Source of the DNA: Pseudoalteromonas arctica A 37-1-2
Lineage (GTDB): Bacteria; Pseudomonadota; Gammaproteobacteria; Enterobacterales; Alteromonadaceae
Direction of reading: 5' to 3'
DNA length: 64,000 nucleotides
Assembly: GCF_000238395.3 (NCBI RefSeq)
Contig: NZ_CP011025.1
Span: forward strand, 186,001-250,000
Under the pieces are notes generated by a model. That model saw only the letters and a program-made list of their open reading frames with translations, was not told the origin of the DNA and ran no database searches. The number at the start of each line of letters is the position of its first letter. Position 1 is the first letter of the stretch. Made by a program: the position numbers and the translations under genes. This document shows, piece after piece, positions 43,612-53,617 of this stretch.

Positions 43612-44178
43612 TTTATCTGCCTCTATTAAAAGTTAGAGGCGACAACTATCCTGACACAGGGGGCTACGGTGCCATAGGGTTCTACTCTAGGCTCTTCGTT
43701 AAATGTAACGCCTTTAAAAAGCATTAAATTATAATCTCGCCAAAAGTCATTGGTATGCAAAAATAAAAACACGCGACCACCCGTTTGATTACCAATAGCA
43801 CTTATCTGTTCGGGCGTTGTGGCTTTAGCAAGCAGTAGATTAGTCCTGCTCGAATTAGTCCCATTTGAACAAGTCCCGTTTGAATTTGGAGGTGAAATTA
43901 ACACCCAGCGTTTACCCTCTCCTAAATCAGTATCCTCAACTAATTCAAAATTTAGCTTTTGAGTATAAAACTCAACGGCATCGTCGTAGTCTTTAACAAC
44001 TAATGCAATGCTGCCGATATGCTGTTGAACGTTAGTCATGTTTAGCTCACTCCGTACTATTAAATAAATGTGCTTTTTATCATATTTAGTAAACGATTAC
44101 GCAGGGTATATGCCCGCAGTATGCAACTTAGTTATAGGTATAAATTAAACAGTATCAATCTGCTTTATAATAAAAAGC

Positions 44179-44203
44179 AAAACCCAGCTGAGGCTGGGTT
44201 TAC
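44179..44203 (-). terminator. Terminator of rnk
   Basis: An AACCCAGC/GCTGGGTT stem with a TGAG loop lies about 38 bases past the rnk stop. The stem is the same as in the terminators at 8336 and 44796. Confidence 0.7.
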
Positions 44204-44240
44204 TTTAAATCGATTTTTTAGTACTAAGTGCATAAAGTGT

Positions 44241-44654
44241 TTATCTGTGTAATTCACCAGCACGTTCTGGTTGATAGGTTACTTCTTTTATTTTTACCTT
44301 TATTAAGCCGCCACTCGGTTTAGGCCACTCAATTTCGTCGCCTTGGTTTAGCCCAAGTAATGCGCTACCAACAGGTGATAATATCGATATTTTATCGCCG
44401 CTAGAGTCACTGTTCTTTGGGTACACCAAGGTTAACGTAAATTCTTCTTTAGAAGACTCAACAATAAAGTTTACAGTTGAGTTCATCGTTACAACTGACG
44501 ATGGCATATCTTTAGGTTCGACTATTGTAGCTCGTGCCAGTTCAGCTTCCAATTCTTCTTTATTAGCAAAGCTACCTGCAGGCAATGATTCCATTAAGTC
44601 ATACAATCTATCTGCATCGAGTGATGAGATGATCAGTTCAGGTTTTTTATTCAT
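44241..44654 (-). CDS. rnk: Nucleoside diphosphate kinase regulator Rnk
   Basis: Rnk is a GreA/GreB-like protein that binds RNA polymerase and was named for effects on nucleoside diphosphate kinase. The 137-residue protein has the short N-terminal coiled coil and the C-terminal FKBP-like domain: MPSSVVTMNSTVNFIV, TLTLVYP, ISILSPVGSALLGLNQGDEI and EVTYQPERAGEL, all parallel to E. coli Rnk. It lies between the VOC gene and groL on the minus strand and has its own terminator. Confidence 0.92.
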   Translation of the reverse strand: MNKKPELIISSLDADRLYDLMESLPAGSFANKEELEAELARATIVEPKDMPSSVVTMNSTVNFIVESSKEEFTLTLVYPKNSDSSGDKISILSPVGSALLGLNQGDEIEWPKPSGGLIKVKIKEVTYQPERAGELHR

Positions 44655-44795
44655 CTTAATATCCTTAATAATTTTTAATAAATAAAATTAACTCTGAGTA
44701 TGGCTTGGCATGCATTTAAGAAGCAAAGGGATACGCGAAGTCATTTTATTAATTAGCCACACCTGTGGCTTTTACTTTATTTGTGCCCAATAGCT

Positions 44796-44822
44796 AAAAA
44801 CCCAGCCGAAGCTGGGTTTTTA
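44796..44822 (-). terminator. Terminator of the groES-groL operon
   Basis: A CCCAGC/GCTGGG stem with A and T flanks lies 27 bases past the groL stop; the flanks would allow termination on both strands. Confidence 0.85.
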
Positions 44823-44848
44823 TTTGAGCTAGGTGTTTAGGGGATGAT

Positions 44849-46498
<1,650 letters not shown>

Positions 46499-46543
46499 TT
46501 AAATTCCTCTAAATTCTTAAATGTTTATAAACGAAAAGTAGGT

Positions 46544-46831
46544 TTAGCCTACAATGCCTAAAATATTATCTTCACGCATGATCAGGTACTCTTGACCTTC
46601 GATCTTTTCAACTTTTTCAACATATGAGCCAAATAACACAGTGTCACCGGCTTTAACTTCTAACGCTCTCACGTCACCGTTTTCTAAAACGCGACCATTA
46701 CCTACGGCTACAACTTCTCCGCGAGTTGATTTTTCAGCTGCAGAGCCAGTTAATACAATACCGCCAGCAGATTTTGTTTCTTCTTCTAGACGTTTAACGA
46801 TTACGCGATCTTGTAAAGGACGAATGTTCAT
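46544..46831 (-). CDS. groS: Co-chaperonin GroES
   Basis: GroES caps the GroEL chamber. The protein begins [18 protein letters not shown] and has the mobile loop [20 protein letters not shown], then [20 protein letters not shown]. Starting at 46831 gives 95 residues, close to E. coli's 97, with AGGAG about ten bases upstream. An ATG at 46891 would add 20 residues unlike the family and lie on top of the promoter region. groL follows after 48 bases. Confidence 0.97.
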   Translation of the reverse strand: MNIRPLQDRVIVKRLEEETKSAGGIVLTGSAAEKSTRGEVVAVGNGRVLENGDVRALEVKAGDTVLFGSYVEKVEKIEGQEYLIMREDNILGIVG

Positions 46832-46891
46832 GTTTTTTAGTTCTCCTAACAGTTTCTGAACAGTACAGAAAAAAGCTTTTCTAATTTGCAT

Positions 46892-46924
46892 TCATTAATG
46901 GGGGTAGAGTGAAAAATTCCAAGA
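46892..46924 (-). promoter_or_regulatory. Sigma-32 (heat-shock) promoter of groES-groL
   Basis: On the minus strand CTTGGAA (46917-46923) is followed after about 13 bases by CCCCCATTAA (46895-46904). The sigma-32 consensus is CTTGAAA, 11-16 bases, CCCCATNT. The site lies about 60 bases upstream of the groS ATG, in the gap after fxsA. The pattern is visible; activity is inferred. Confidence 0.8.
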
Positions 46925-46941
46925 GAAAAAACGATAAATTT

Positions 46942-47418
46942 TTAATCTTTTCGCTCATATTCACCATCAATAGTGGTTGGTCGTTCCATTTGCCCTTGCT
47001 CTCGTTCAGCATGTTGCTGCCCAGCAAACGGCGATGGCCCTTGTTGCATGCCTGCGCTCATTCTAACAGTTGCTTGGCTAGCAAGGCCTGCAGCCAATTT
47101 GTTACGAATTGCAGGGGTTAATAATAGTAGCCCAAATACGTCAGTCATAATGCCAGGAGTAAGGAGTAATACACCTGCAATTACAACGCATATTCCGGTA
47201 AATAATTCTTTGGCTGGCATTTGCCCTTGCGCCATTTGCGCTTGTACGTTTTGCAGCGCACCCATACCTTGTGTTTTAACCATTTTGGCACCTAAAATCG
47301 CAGTAATAACAACAAGTGCAATTGTTGCAAATCCGCCAATCACGTCGCTTACTTGAATCAGCAAAGCGATTTCGATAATAGGGATGATAATAAACAACAC
47401 AAATAAAAATCTAAACAT
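46942..47418 (-). CDS. fxsA: FxsA family inner-membrane protein
   Basis: FxsA is a small membrane protein named for relieving phage T7 exclusion by the F plasmid when overproduced. The 158-residue protein has the family start (MFRFLFVLFIIIPIIEIALLI) and about three transmembrane segments (1-22, 27-45 and 73-98) with GVLLLTPGIMTDVFGLLLLTP. The hydrophilic, glutamine-rich C-terminus is variable in the family. It is upstream of groS in the same direction, but groES-groL has its own heat-shock promoter. Confidence 0.9.
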   Translation of the reverse strand: MFRFLFVLFIIIPIIEIALLIQVSDVIGGFATIALVVITAILGAKMVKTQGMGALQNVQAQMAQGQMPAKELFTGICVVIAGVLLLTPGIMTDVFGLLLLTPAIRNKLAAGLASQATVRMSAGMQQGPSPFAGQQHAEREQGQMERPTTIDGEYERKD

Positions 47419-47596
47419 AGCGCTCTCTAAATAATGACACTCAAAAGAGTTGATGAAATATTAATGAGGGTGACGAGGTCTCTTTTCAAGGTTAGGGCAT
47501 AGGTATCGTCATTTTACTGATATTTTAGCGTCTACACATTGTATCGGCTATCAGATACTATGATGATAGACACTGTCCAATAAGTATAGGTTCATA

Positions 47597-47917
47597 ATGA
47601 CTACGCATTTTAAAATGATTTTTACGACCTGCAAAGACGAAGCAGAAGCACGCACACTTGCAAGGGCGTTGGTAGAAAAAAAACTAGCTGCTTGTGTAAA
47701 TATTTTACCTAACATGGGCTCTATTTATATGTGGGAAGGCGAAGTTGCAGAAGCAACTGAAGCTAAGCTACTTATAAAAACGAAATCAGACAAAATGAAC
47801 GATGTGTTTCTAACAATAAAAGAGTTACATAGCTACGAAGTGCCAGAGATTCAGGTTTTAGAAGTTTCTACGGGAAATTTGGCGTATTTTAATTGGATGG
47901 ACGAGGTACTGAATTAA
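47597..47917 (+). CDS. cutA: CutA divalent-ion tolerance protein
   Basis: CutA is a trimeric ferredoxin-fold protein linked to copper tolerance. The 106-residue protein carries the family blocks EAEARTLARALVEKKLAACVNI, SIYMWEGEV, EAKLLIKTKSDK and SYEVPEIQVLEVSTGN. It has no signal peptide. Its stop overlaps the dsbD start by one base (TAATG), so the two are translationally coupled, a pairing conserved in gammaproteobacteria. Confidence 0.95.
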   Translation: MTTHFKMIFTTCKDEAEARTLARALVEKKLAACVNILPNMGSIYMWEGEVAEATEAKLLIKTKSDKMNDVFLTIKELHSYEVPEIQVLEVSTGNLAYFNWMDEVLN

Positions 47918-49752
47918 TGCGTTTTTTCTTTTTATTGTTGGTTACATTATTAACCGTACCTGTAAAGGCTGCGACTAATAATGTGCTTGGTGATCTACTT
48001 GGGCCTCCTCAACACACTTTTTTACCTGTAGACCAAGCGTTTGTATTTGACTTTGATCAGCAAGGCAGCACCTTGTTTGTAGGTTGGGATATAGCACCAG
48101 ACTATTATTTATATAAAAAGAAAATAGAAATCATTGCCAAGGGTGCAAACATCCAAGTAGGTGACTCTGGTAGTGGCGAAATTATTGAAGATGAATTTTT
48201 TGGTAAAACAGAAGTCTTTTTTAATACCGCGAGCGTTGTTAGTAAGTTAAGTAATATTACTGAGGGAGCGGTTGTTAAAGTTCGCTATCAGGGCTGTGCA
48301 AAAGCAGGGCTTTGTTATCCACCAGAAGTGATTAGCATTCCACTTAGTGTAATTAGTGGCGGACAGATTAAAAATGTAGATCAAAATAGCGCTACAGATG
48401 AAGCGGCAACAGCGCAAAGTACATTTGCAGCACTCAACGAGCCAACGACTGAACCTACAACAAATTCGGATGATACCGAAAAAGAACTGACTTTTACTGA
48501 GCAATTAGCCAGTCAGAGTTTAATAACTAATTTACTCATATTTTTTGCTGTTGGTGTAGGCCTTGCTTTTACGCCATGCGTATTTCCAATGTTTCCTATT
48601 TTGTCGAGCTTAATTGCGGGTCAGCAAAACCTTTCAACTAAAAAAGCGTTTGCGTTGTCGTTTGTATATATACAAGGTATGGCAGTTACCTATGCAGCGC
48701 TTGGCTTAGTTGTTGCTGCGCTTGGTGGGCAAGTGCAGGGGTATTTACAGCATCCATTTGTGTTAATCAGCTTTAGTTTATTATTTGTATTATTGGCTAT
48801 GTCGATGTTTGGTTGGTACGAAATTAAACTGCCAAGCAGTATGATGAGCAAGCTAACCCAAGTAAGTAACAACCAAAAAGGCGGCAACTACGTTGGCGTA
48901 TTTTTAATGGGTGTACTTTCGGGCTTAATAGCATCACCTTGTACTACTGCGCCACTGTCGGCGGCGCTCTTATTTGTAGCGCAAAGTGGTGATTACTTAG
49001 TAGGTGGTTTAACTCTGTACGTGCTCAGTTTGGGTATGGGATTGCCATTGTTATTACTTGGTACATCTGGCGGTAAATTGCTGCCTAAAGCGGGTGGTTG
49101 GATGGAGCAAGTTAAAACCTTGTTTGGTTTTGTGATGCTCGTTGTGCCGCTTATATTACTTGAGCGACTAATCAGCGCCGACATTATATTATTAATGGCA
49201 GGTGTGCTTGCATTAGCAACAGCACTGTACTTACATCATTGGCAAAGTAGCCAAACACAAAGCAAGTTAAAAACTGCATTATGGTTTGCTGCAACTCTAT
49301 TAGTTATTACTGGCTTTACGTTGACTAAAAACTACTTTTGGCCAGTACAAGTACAAACAGTACAGGTAAGCTCACAAAATAATGAATTTAAACAGGTTGC
49401 TGATTTAGCAGAACTAAAAGAAGCAGTTGCACAAGCAAACGACGAAGGTCGAATGGTTATGGTCGATTTATATGCCGACTGGTGTGTGGCGTGTAAAGAG
49501 TTTGAACATTACACCTTCCCTGATGCCAAAGTGCAAAGTGAGTTTAGCCAGTATCAACTTATTCAAATTGATTTAACTGAGAGTGATAATAAAACAATTG
49601 AGCTAATGGAAGAGTACACGGTGTTTGGTTTACCTAGTATTTTGTTTTTTAATACTCAAGGACAAGAGCTTAGTACGCAGCGCGTAACGGGCTTTTTAAA
49701 TGCTGAGGACTTTGCTAAACACCTAGCAGTTGTGCGCGCCAGCGCACAATAA
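47917..49752 (+). CDS. dsbD: Thiol:disulfide interchange protein DsbD
   Basis: DsbD carries electrons from cytoplasmic thioredoxin across the inner membrane to periplasmic DsbC, DsbG and CcmG. With the start at 47917 it is 611 residues: a signal peptide (MRFFFLLLVTLLTVPVKA), an N-terminal immunoglobulin-like domain with C127 and C133 (CAKAGLC), and eight membrane helices with PCVFPMFP and the partner cysteine in SPCTTAPL. The C-terminal thioredoxin domain has WCVACK. A frame starting at 47893 would add eight residues inside cutA; the overlap start is preferred. Confidence 0.96.
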   Translation: MRFFFLLLVTLLTVPVKAATNNVLGDLLGPPQHTFLPVDQAFVFDFDQQGSTLFVGWDIAPDYYLYKKKIEIIAKGANIQVGDSGSGEIIEDEFFGKTEVFFNTASVVSKLSNITEGAVVKVRYQGCAKAGLCYPPEVISIPLSVISGGQIKNVDQNSATDEAATAQSTFAALNEPTTEPTTNSDDTEKELTFTEQLASQSLITNLLIFFAVGVGLAFTPCVFPMFPILSSLIAGQQNLSTKKAFALSFVYIQGMAVTYAALGLVVAALGGQVQGYLQHPFVLISFSLLFVLLAMSMFGWYEIKLPSSMMSKLTQVSNNQKGGNYVGVFLMGVLSGLIASPCTTAPLSAALLFVAQSGDYLVGGLTLYVLSLGMGLPLLLLGTSGGKLLPKAGGWMEQVKTLFGFVMLVVPLILLERLISADIILLMAGVLALATALYLHHWQSSQTQSKLKTALWFAATLLVITGFTLTKNYFWPVQVQTVQVSSQNNEFKQVADLAELKEAVAQANDEGRMVMVDLYADWCVACKEFEHYTFPDAKVQSEFSQYQLIQIDLTESDNKTIELMEEYTVFGLPSILFFNTQGQELSTQRVTGFLNAEDFAKHLAVVRASAQ

Positions 49753-49762
49753 TAGTGCAATA

Positions 49763-49789
49763 GTGCCACTTGAATTGACTAAGTGGCAC
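49763..49789 (+). terminator. Terminator of cutA-dsbD
   Basis: A perfect nine-base stem, GTGCCACTT/AAGTGGCAC, is followed by CTTCTTAATTCTTCTT. The rest of the 228-base gap to aroQ is AT-rich and should hold the aroQ promoter. Confidence 0.8.
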
Positions 49790-49980
49790 CTTCTTAATTC
49801 TTCTTATATTTGTACCCACGACACTGATAAGACCAGTATTTTGCTGCTATTTACGTCGAAATCACTATAATAGTTGGTTAACGTGAGAAATTGTTGCTAC
49901 ATTGCTTTTTCTGCTTACTTAAAAGTGAAAAACTAGTTAGTAACCGCTTAACTCATTACTTATAGGATATATCGCGTATT

Positions 49981-50433
49981 ATGGCTGCAAAATTTAACCT
50001 TTTAGTTATAAATGGTCCAAATTTAAACATGCTTGGTAAACGTGAACCGGATAAATACGGTTTTCAGACGCTGAGTGAGATTATGGAGGAGCTAACCAGT
50101 GCTGCTAATAGTCTAGATGTTGAGTTAACGCATTTTCAAAGTAATAGTGAGCAAGCACTCATCGAACGAATTCACGATGCTTGGCAAGCGGTTGATTACA
50201 TAATTATCAACCCAGCTGCATTTACGCATACTAGCGTCGCATTACGTGATGCACTGTTGAGTGTTGATATTCCGTTTTTTGAGGTGCACTTAAGTAATGT
50301 GCACGCACGTGAAGCCTTTCGTCATCATTCGTATTTTTCTGATGTGGCACAAGGCGTGATATGTGGATTAGGCGCAATGGGTTATCAGGCAGCATTAAAC
50401 GCCGCTGTTAACCGGTTGCAAAGCGCAATTTAA
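49981..50433 (+). CDS. aroQ: 3-dehydroquinate dehydratase, type II
   Basis: AroQ catalyses the third step of the shikimate pathway. The 150-residue protein has [19 protein letters not shown] with the catalytic tyrosine shortly after (KYG), the [14 protein letters not shown] segment, [18 protein letters not shown] and [20 protein letters not shown]. It belongs to the dodecameric type II family. It is followed 40 bases later by accB, the standard aroQ-accB-accC order of gammaproteobacteria. Confidence 0.97.
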   Translation: MAAKFNLLVINGPNLNMLGKREPDKYGFQTLSEIMEELTSAANSLDVELTHFQSNSEQALIERIHDAWQAVDYIIINPAAFTHTSVALRDALLSVDIPFFEVHLSNVHAREAFRHHSYFSDVAQGVICGLGAMGYQAALNAAVNRLQSAI

Positions 50434-50473
50434 TTTAAATTAACACACAAACAACTTACAGGCGGGTCGTGTA

Positions 50474-50932
50474 ATGGATATTCGCAAGATAAAGAAGCTT
50501 ATCGAATTAGTAGAAGAATCAGGTATTGCTGAGCTAGAAATCACTGAAGGTGAAGAATCAGTACGTATTAACCGTAACAACATGAGTGCAGGCCCAGGTT
50601 ACCCGCAATTTGCTCCACAGCAATATGCACCAGCGCCAGCAGCACCAGTTGCAGCGGCTCCTGTAGCTGTTGAAGCAGCAGCGCCAGCTGAGCCTACGGG
50701 TCATCAAGTTAAATCACCAATGGTTGGTTCTTTTTACTCTGCTGCGTCTCCTGAAGCTCCAGCATATGTAGAAGTTGGTCAGCAAGTTAAAGTTGGCGAT
50801 ACACTTTGTATTATCGAAGCTATGAAAATGATGAACCAAATTGAATCAGATAAAGCCGGTACAGTAAGAGCTATCTTAGCTGAAAATGGCGAGCCAATAG
50901 AATTTGATCAACCTCTATTCATCATTGAATAA
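50474..50932 (+). CDS. accB: Biotin carboxyl carrier protein of acetyl-CoA carboxylase
   Basis: AccB carries biotin for carboxylation of acetyl-CoA, the first step of fatty acid synthesis. The 152-residue protein has the N-terminal helical region ([17 protein letters not shown]), an alanine/proline linker ([20 protein letters not shown]) and the biotinyl domain with the modified lysine in IEAMKMMN, flanked by SPMVGSFY. accC starts 26 bases later. Confidence 0.97.
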   Translation: MDIRKIKKLIELVEESGIAELEITEGEESVRINRNNMSAGPGYPQFAPQQYAPAPAAPVAAAPVAVEAAAPAEPTGHQVKSPMVGSFYSAASPEAPAYVEVGQQVKVGDTLCIIEAMKMMNQIESDKAGTVRAILAENGEPIEFDQPLFIIE

Positions 50933-50958
50933 TAGCGTAACCTAAAAGGCCAACTCTA

Positions 50959-52299
50959 ATGTTAGATAAAGTAGTCATTGCAAACCGAGGTGAAATTGCA
51001 CTTCGTATATTGCGCGCCTGCAAAGAGCTTGGGATCAAAACGGTTGCTGTGCATTCAACGGCAGATCGCGATCTTAAGCATGTATTGCTTGCAGATGAAA
51101 CCATCTGTATTGGTAGACCATCAGCAACTGAAAGTTATTTAGATATTCCGCGCATTATTGCTGCGGCTGAAATAACTGACGCTGTAGCGATTCATCCTGG
51201 TTACGGTTTCCTTGCAGAAAATGCTGATTTTGCCGACCAAGTTGAGCAAAGTGGTTTTGTATTTATCGGTCCTCGTGGCGACACTATTCGCCTTATGGGT
51301 GATAAAGTGTCTGCTATTGCAGCAATGCGTAAAGCCGGCGTTCCATGTGTTCCTGGCTCTGACGGCCCGGTATCAGATGATAAAGAACGCAACATGCAAA
51401 TCGCTAAGCGTATCGGTTACCCGGTAATCATCAAAGCCGCTGGTGGCGGTGGTGGTCGTGGTATGCGTGTTGTTCGCAGCGAATCTGAACTTATTGATTC
51501 AATTGCATTAACACAGCAAGAAGCTAAGCAATTCTTTGGTAATAGCATGGTTTACATGGAAAAATTCCTTGAAAACCCACGCCATATCGAAGTTCAAGTA
51601 TTAGCAGACGGCCAAGGTAATGCAGTACATTTAGGTGAACGTGATTGTTCTATGCAACGTCGTCACCAAAAAGTAGTTGAAGAAGCTCCAGCACCAGGAA
51701 TTACTGCTGAAACGCGTAAATTCATTGGCGAGCGCTGTACACGTGCATGTATCGAAATTGGATACCGCGGTGCAGGTACGTTTGAGTTTTTATACGAAAA
51801 CGGCGAGTTTTACTTCATCGAAATGAATACACGTATTCAGGTTGAACACCCTGTAACTGAAATGGTTACTGGTATCGATTTAGTGAAAGAGCAGTTAAAA
51901 ATTGCAGCGGGTCAACCGTTATCATTCACTCAAGACGACGTTGTTATTCGTGGTCATGCTATTGAGTGTCGTATTAATGCTGAAGATCCTGAAACGTTTA
52001 TCCCGTCACCGGGTAAAATTACACGTTTCCATCCAGCAGGTGGTTTAGGTATTCGTTGGGACAGCCATATTTACGCTGACTACACGGTTCCACCACATTA
52101 CGATTCAATGATTGGTAAGTTAATTACTTACGGTGAAAACCGTGATGTAGCTATTGCGCGCGCGCGCAATGCACTTAACGAGCTAGTAATTGACGGAATT
52201 AAAACTAATACTCCTTTGCATAAGAGAATTCTTGCAGATGAAAACTTCCAAAATGGTGGTACTAACATCCACTATCTTGAGAAGAAATTAGGATTGTAA
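50959..52299 (+). CDS. accC: Biotin carboxylase of acetyl-CoA carboxylase
   Basis: AccC carboxylates biotin on AccB with ATP and bicarbonate. The 446-residue ATP-grasp protein has [20 protein letters not shown] at the start, the glycine loop [34 protein letters not shown], and [18 protein letters not shown]. Length is that of the family (449 in E. coli). It ends the accB-accC unit and a strong terminator follows. Confidence 0.97.
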   Translation: MLDKVVIANRGEIALRILRACKELGIKTVAVHSTADRDLKHVLLADETICIGRPSATESYLDIPRIIAAAEITDAVAIHPGYGFLAENADFADQVEQSGFVFIGPRGDTIRLMGDKVSAIAAMRKAGVPCVPGSDGPVSDDKERNMQIAKRIGYPVIIKAAGGGGGRGMRVVRSESELIDSIALTQQEAKQFFGNSMVYMEKFLENPRHIEVQVLADGQGNAVHLGERDCSMQRRHQKVVEEAPAPGITAETRKFIGERCTRACIEIGYRGAGTFEFLYENGEFYFIEMNTRIQVEHPVTEMVTGIDLVKEQLKIAAGQPLSFTQDDVVIRGHAIECRINAEDPETFIPSPGKITRFHPAGGLGIRWDSHIYADYTVPPHYDSMIGKLITYGENRDVAIARARNALNELVIDGIKTNTPLHKRILADENFQNGGTNIHYLEKKLGL

Positions 52300-52365
52300 T
52301 TCTAGCCTGTAAAAGGCGTTTTATCTCAGTTAGTAACCAGAGTTATTAAGCTGATTTAAATAATT

Positions 52366-52402
52366 AAAAATCCGATATCAGGAGACTGATATCGGATTTT
52401 TT
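52366..52402. terminator. Bidirectional terminator after accC
   Basis: AAAAATCCGATATCA and TGATATCGGATTTTTT form a 15-base stem with a six-base loop and A/T flanks. It lies about 67 bases past the accC stop. Confidence 0.9.
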
Positions 52403-52415
52403 AATGCCTGTAATT

Positions 52416-52627
52416 TATACCAGTTCGCTTAATTAAATGATCTATTTTGAGGGCGGAAAAACGTGTTGGTAGCTAGGCAAAAAATTCGCTATTTAGTTGT
52501 TCTCGGCAATTGCTCCTGCATTGCTCTACCTTCTGCATCCATGCAGTCGTAAATGAGAATTTTTTAACGCAGGTAGCGACACGTTTAGCCCCGCAAAATG
52601 ATTAAGTATTATTGCGGATTGGTATTA
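52416..52627. repeat. Imperfect palindromic MITE-like element
   Basis: This ~212-base segment is a long imperfect inverted repeat. The left side runs TATACCAGTTCGCTTAATT ... AAACGTGTTGGTAGCTAGG ... AAAAAATTCGCTATTTA. The right side, read in reverse, runs TAATACCAATCCGC ... AAACGTGTCGCTACCTG ... AAAAAATTCTCATTTA. It has no coding capacity. The ends match smaller elements at 4189-4250 and 23226-23276. It lies between the accC terminator and the GntR gene and is probably a non-autonomous repeat present elsewhere in the genome. Confidence 0.75.
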
Positions 52628-52716
52628 AGCCTTATAGGCAATAAAAAAGTCCATAAAATATACTGCAAAGAGTAAATTCGATGGACTCAATATTTATACA
52701 ATATGTTGAAATAACA

Positions 52717-53418
52717 TTACACTAATTTAGATTCAATTAACTGTAGTGCTTCTTCTAAAATTGTTTCTACTGCTTTTTTAGCGCGTTCAGGATCGCGTGA
52801 CTTTATGGTCTCTAAAATATCAGCGTGCTTAGCAACGTCTGCGCCCGGTACACCTTTAATGTGGTTTGTATAACGAATACTTACTCTAAGGGCAGTACTA
52901 ATAAACTCAGTTAACTGCACAAAAAAGCGATTGTTACTGGCAACTAATATACTGGTATGAAAAGCAATGTCAGCTTCGAGTGGATCGTCCAAGCCTTCGT
53001 CTGCTTCAGCCATACGGGCTAAGGCGTTATCAATTTCAGCGAGTTGTTCAGCAGTTGCATTTAGTGCAGCAAGAGCGGCTGCTTGTGGTTCAAGGGCAAC
53101 GCGTACTTGAGTAAATTCTTTTAATAATGAAAGTGATGGCTTGCTGCTTAAAATCCAACGTAGTACGTCGGTGTCAAACATGTTCCAGCTGCTTTCAGGT
53201 AATACACGAATACCTTGCTTAGGACGAGAAGAAATTAATCCTTTAGCAGAGAGCATTTTTACCGCTTCGCGGGTAGCGCTGCGACTTACATCATACTTTA
53301 TACATAAATCGGCTTCAGAAGGCAGGCCTTCGCTTACAGGGTAAACACCACGCACAATAGCAAAACCCAAATCGTGGGTTAATTGTTGTGTTAAATTTTG
53401 ACGGGGTTGGCTTTTCAT
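52717..53418 (-). CDS. GntR-family regulator, FadR subfamily (DgoR-like)
   Basis: This 233-residue regulator has an N-terminal winged helix-turn-helix (GLPSEADLCIKYDVSRSATREAV, in two halves) and a C-terminal all-helical FCD ligand domain (VRVALEPQAAALAA, DIAFHTSILVASNN, AKHADILETI) with metal-binding histidines. The WNMFDTDVLRWIL segment is shared with E. coli DgoR, the galactonate repressor. It diverges from an SDR-dgoK pair, and a shared control region contains repeated TATATCATAT-type motifs. I infer repression of the SDR and dgoK relieved by galactonate or a related acid. Confidence 0.85.
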   Translation of the reverse strand: MKSQPRQNLTQQLTHDLGFAIVRGVYPVSEGLPSEADLCIKYDVSRSATREAVKMLSAKGLISSRPKQGIRVLPESSWNMFDTDVLRWILSSKPSLSLLKEFTQVRVALEPQAAALAALNATAEQLAEIDNALARMAEADEGLDDPLEADIAFHTSILVASNNRFFVQLTEFISTALRVSIRYTNHIKGVPGADVAKHADILETIKSRDPERAKKAVETILEEALQLIESKLV

Positions 53419-53449
53419 TGCGCAGGATTCCGAGTTGATATATTGCTTT

Positions 53450-53496
53450 ATTATATATCATATATCATATTAATGTACTCAAGGATATGATATAAA
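53450..53496. promoter_or_regulatory. Candidate GntR operator region
   Basis: Between the divergent GntR and SDR genes lie TATATATCATATATCATAT (53451-53470, two overlapping copies of ATATCATAT) and, in opposite orientation, GGATATGATATA about 20 bases on. The inverted ATATCATA/TATGATAT units suit a dimeric regulator and lie near both start sites. The sequence repeat is visible; binding is inferred. Confidence 0.5.
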
Positions 53497-53617
53497 CTTT
53501 TAATTAGCTAAATATTTTAACACAGCAATAACAACTTAGTTTGGCTCTTTATACTGTAAATGTAAGTTTATAAAGAGTTTAAATAAAATTGAAAATGCGC
53601 TGTATGGAGAGTTGAAT

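Larger units (their letters stand above)
42027..43663 (-). mobile_element. IS3-family insertion sequence
   Basis: The element carries orfA and orfB in IS3 order. Its ends are imperfect inverted repeats: on the minus strand the start reads TGTCAGGATAGTTGTCGCC a few bases in, and the other end, read inward, has TTTTCAAGTTAGTTGTCGC. The duplicated target is GTAG (CTAC on the plus strand at 42023-42026 and 43664-43667). These limits give about 1637 bases and restore the host VOC frame exactly, which supports them. Orientation matches the disrupted gene. The element looks intact. Confidence 0.9.
41964..44039 (-). pseudogene. VOC (glyoxalase-like) protein gene interrupted by an IS
   Basis: The 5' part (43664-44039) encodes a vicinal-oxygen-chelate protein (HIGSIALVVKDYDDAVEFYT, RWVLISPP, GGRVFLFLHTNDF) up to EPYGTV. 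The 3' part lies on the far side of the IS at 41964-42026 and continues VVFEDLYGTKWDLLQLNNQ before TGA. Removing bases 42027-43663 and one copy of a four-base duplication restores a continuous frame of 435 bases, 144 residues, matching the family's ending. The apparent ORF reading into the IS ends in foreign residues. This is a recent insertion: both halves are otherwise intact. Confidence 0.92.

Noticed and set aside
44070..44252. 60-residue plus-strand ORF between the VOC gene and rnk
   Set aside because: Spans the rnk terminator hairpin and has no recognisable protein features.
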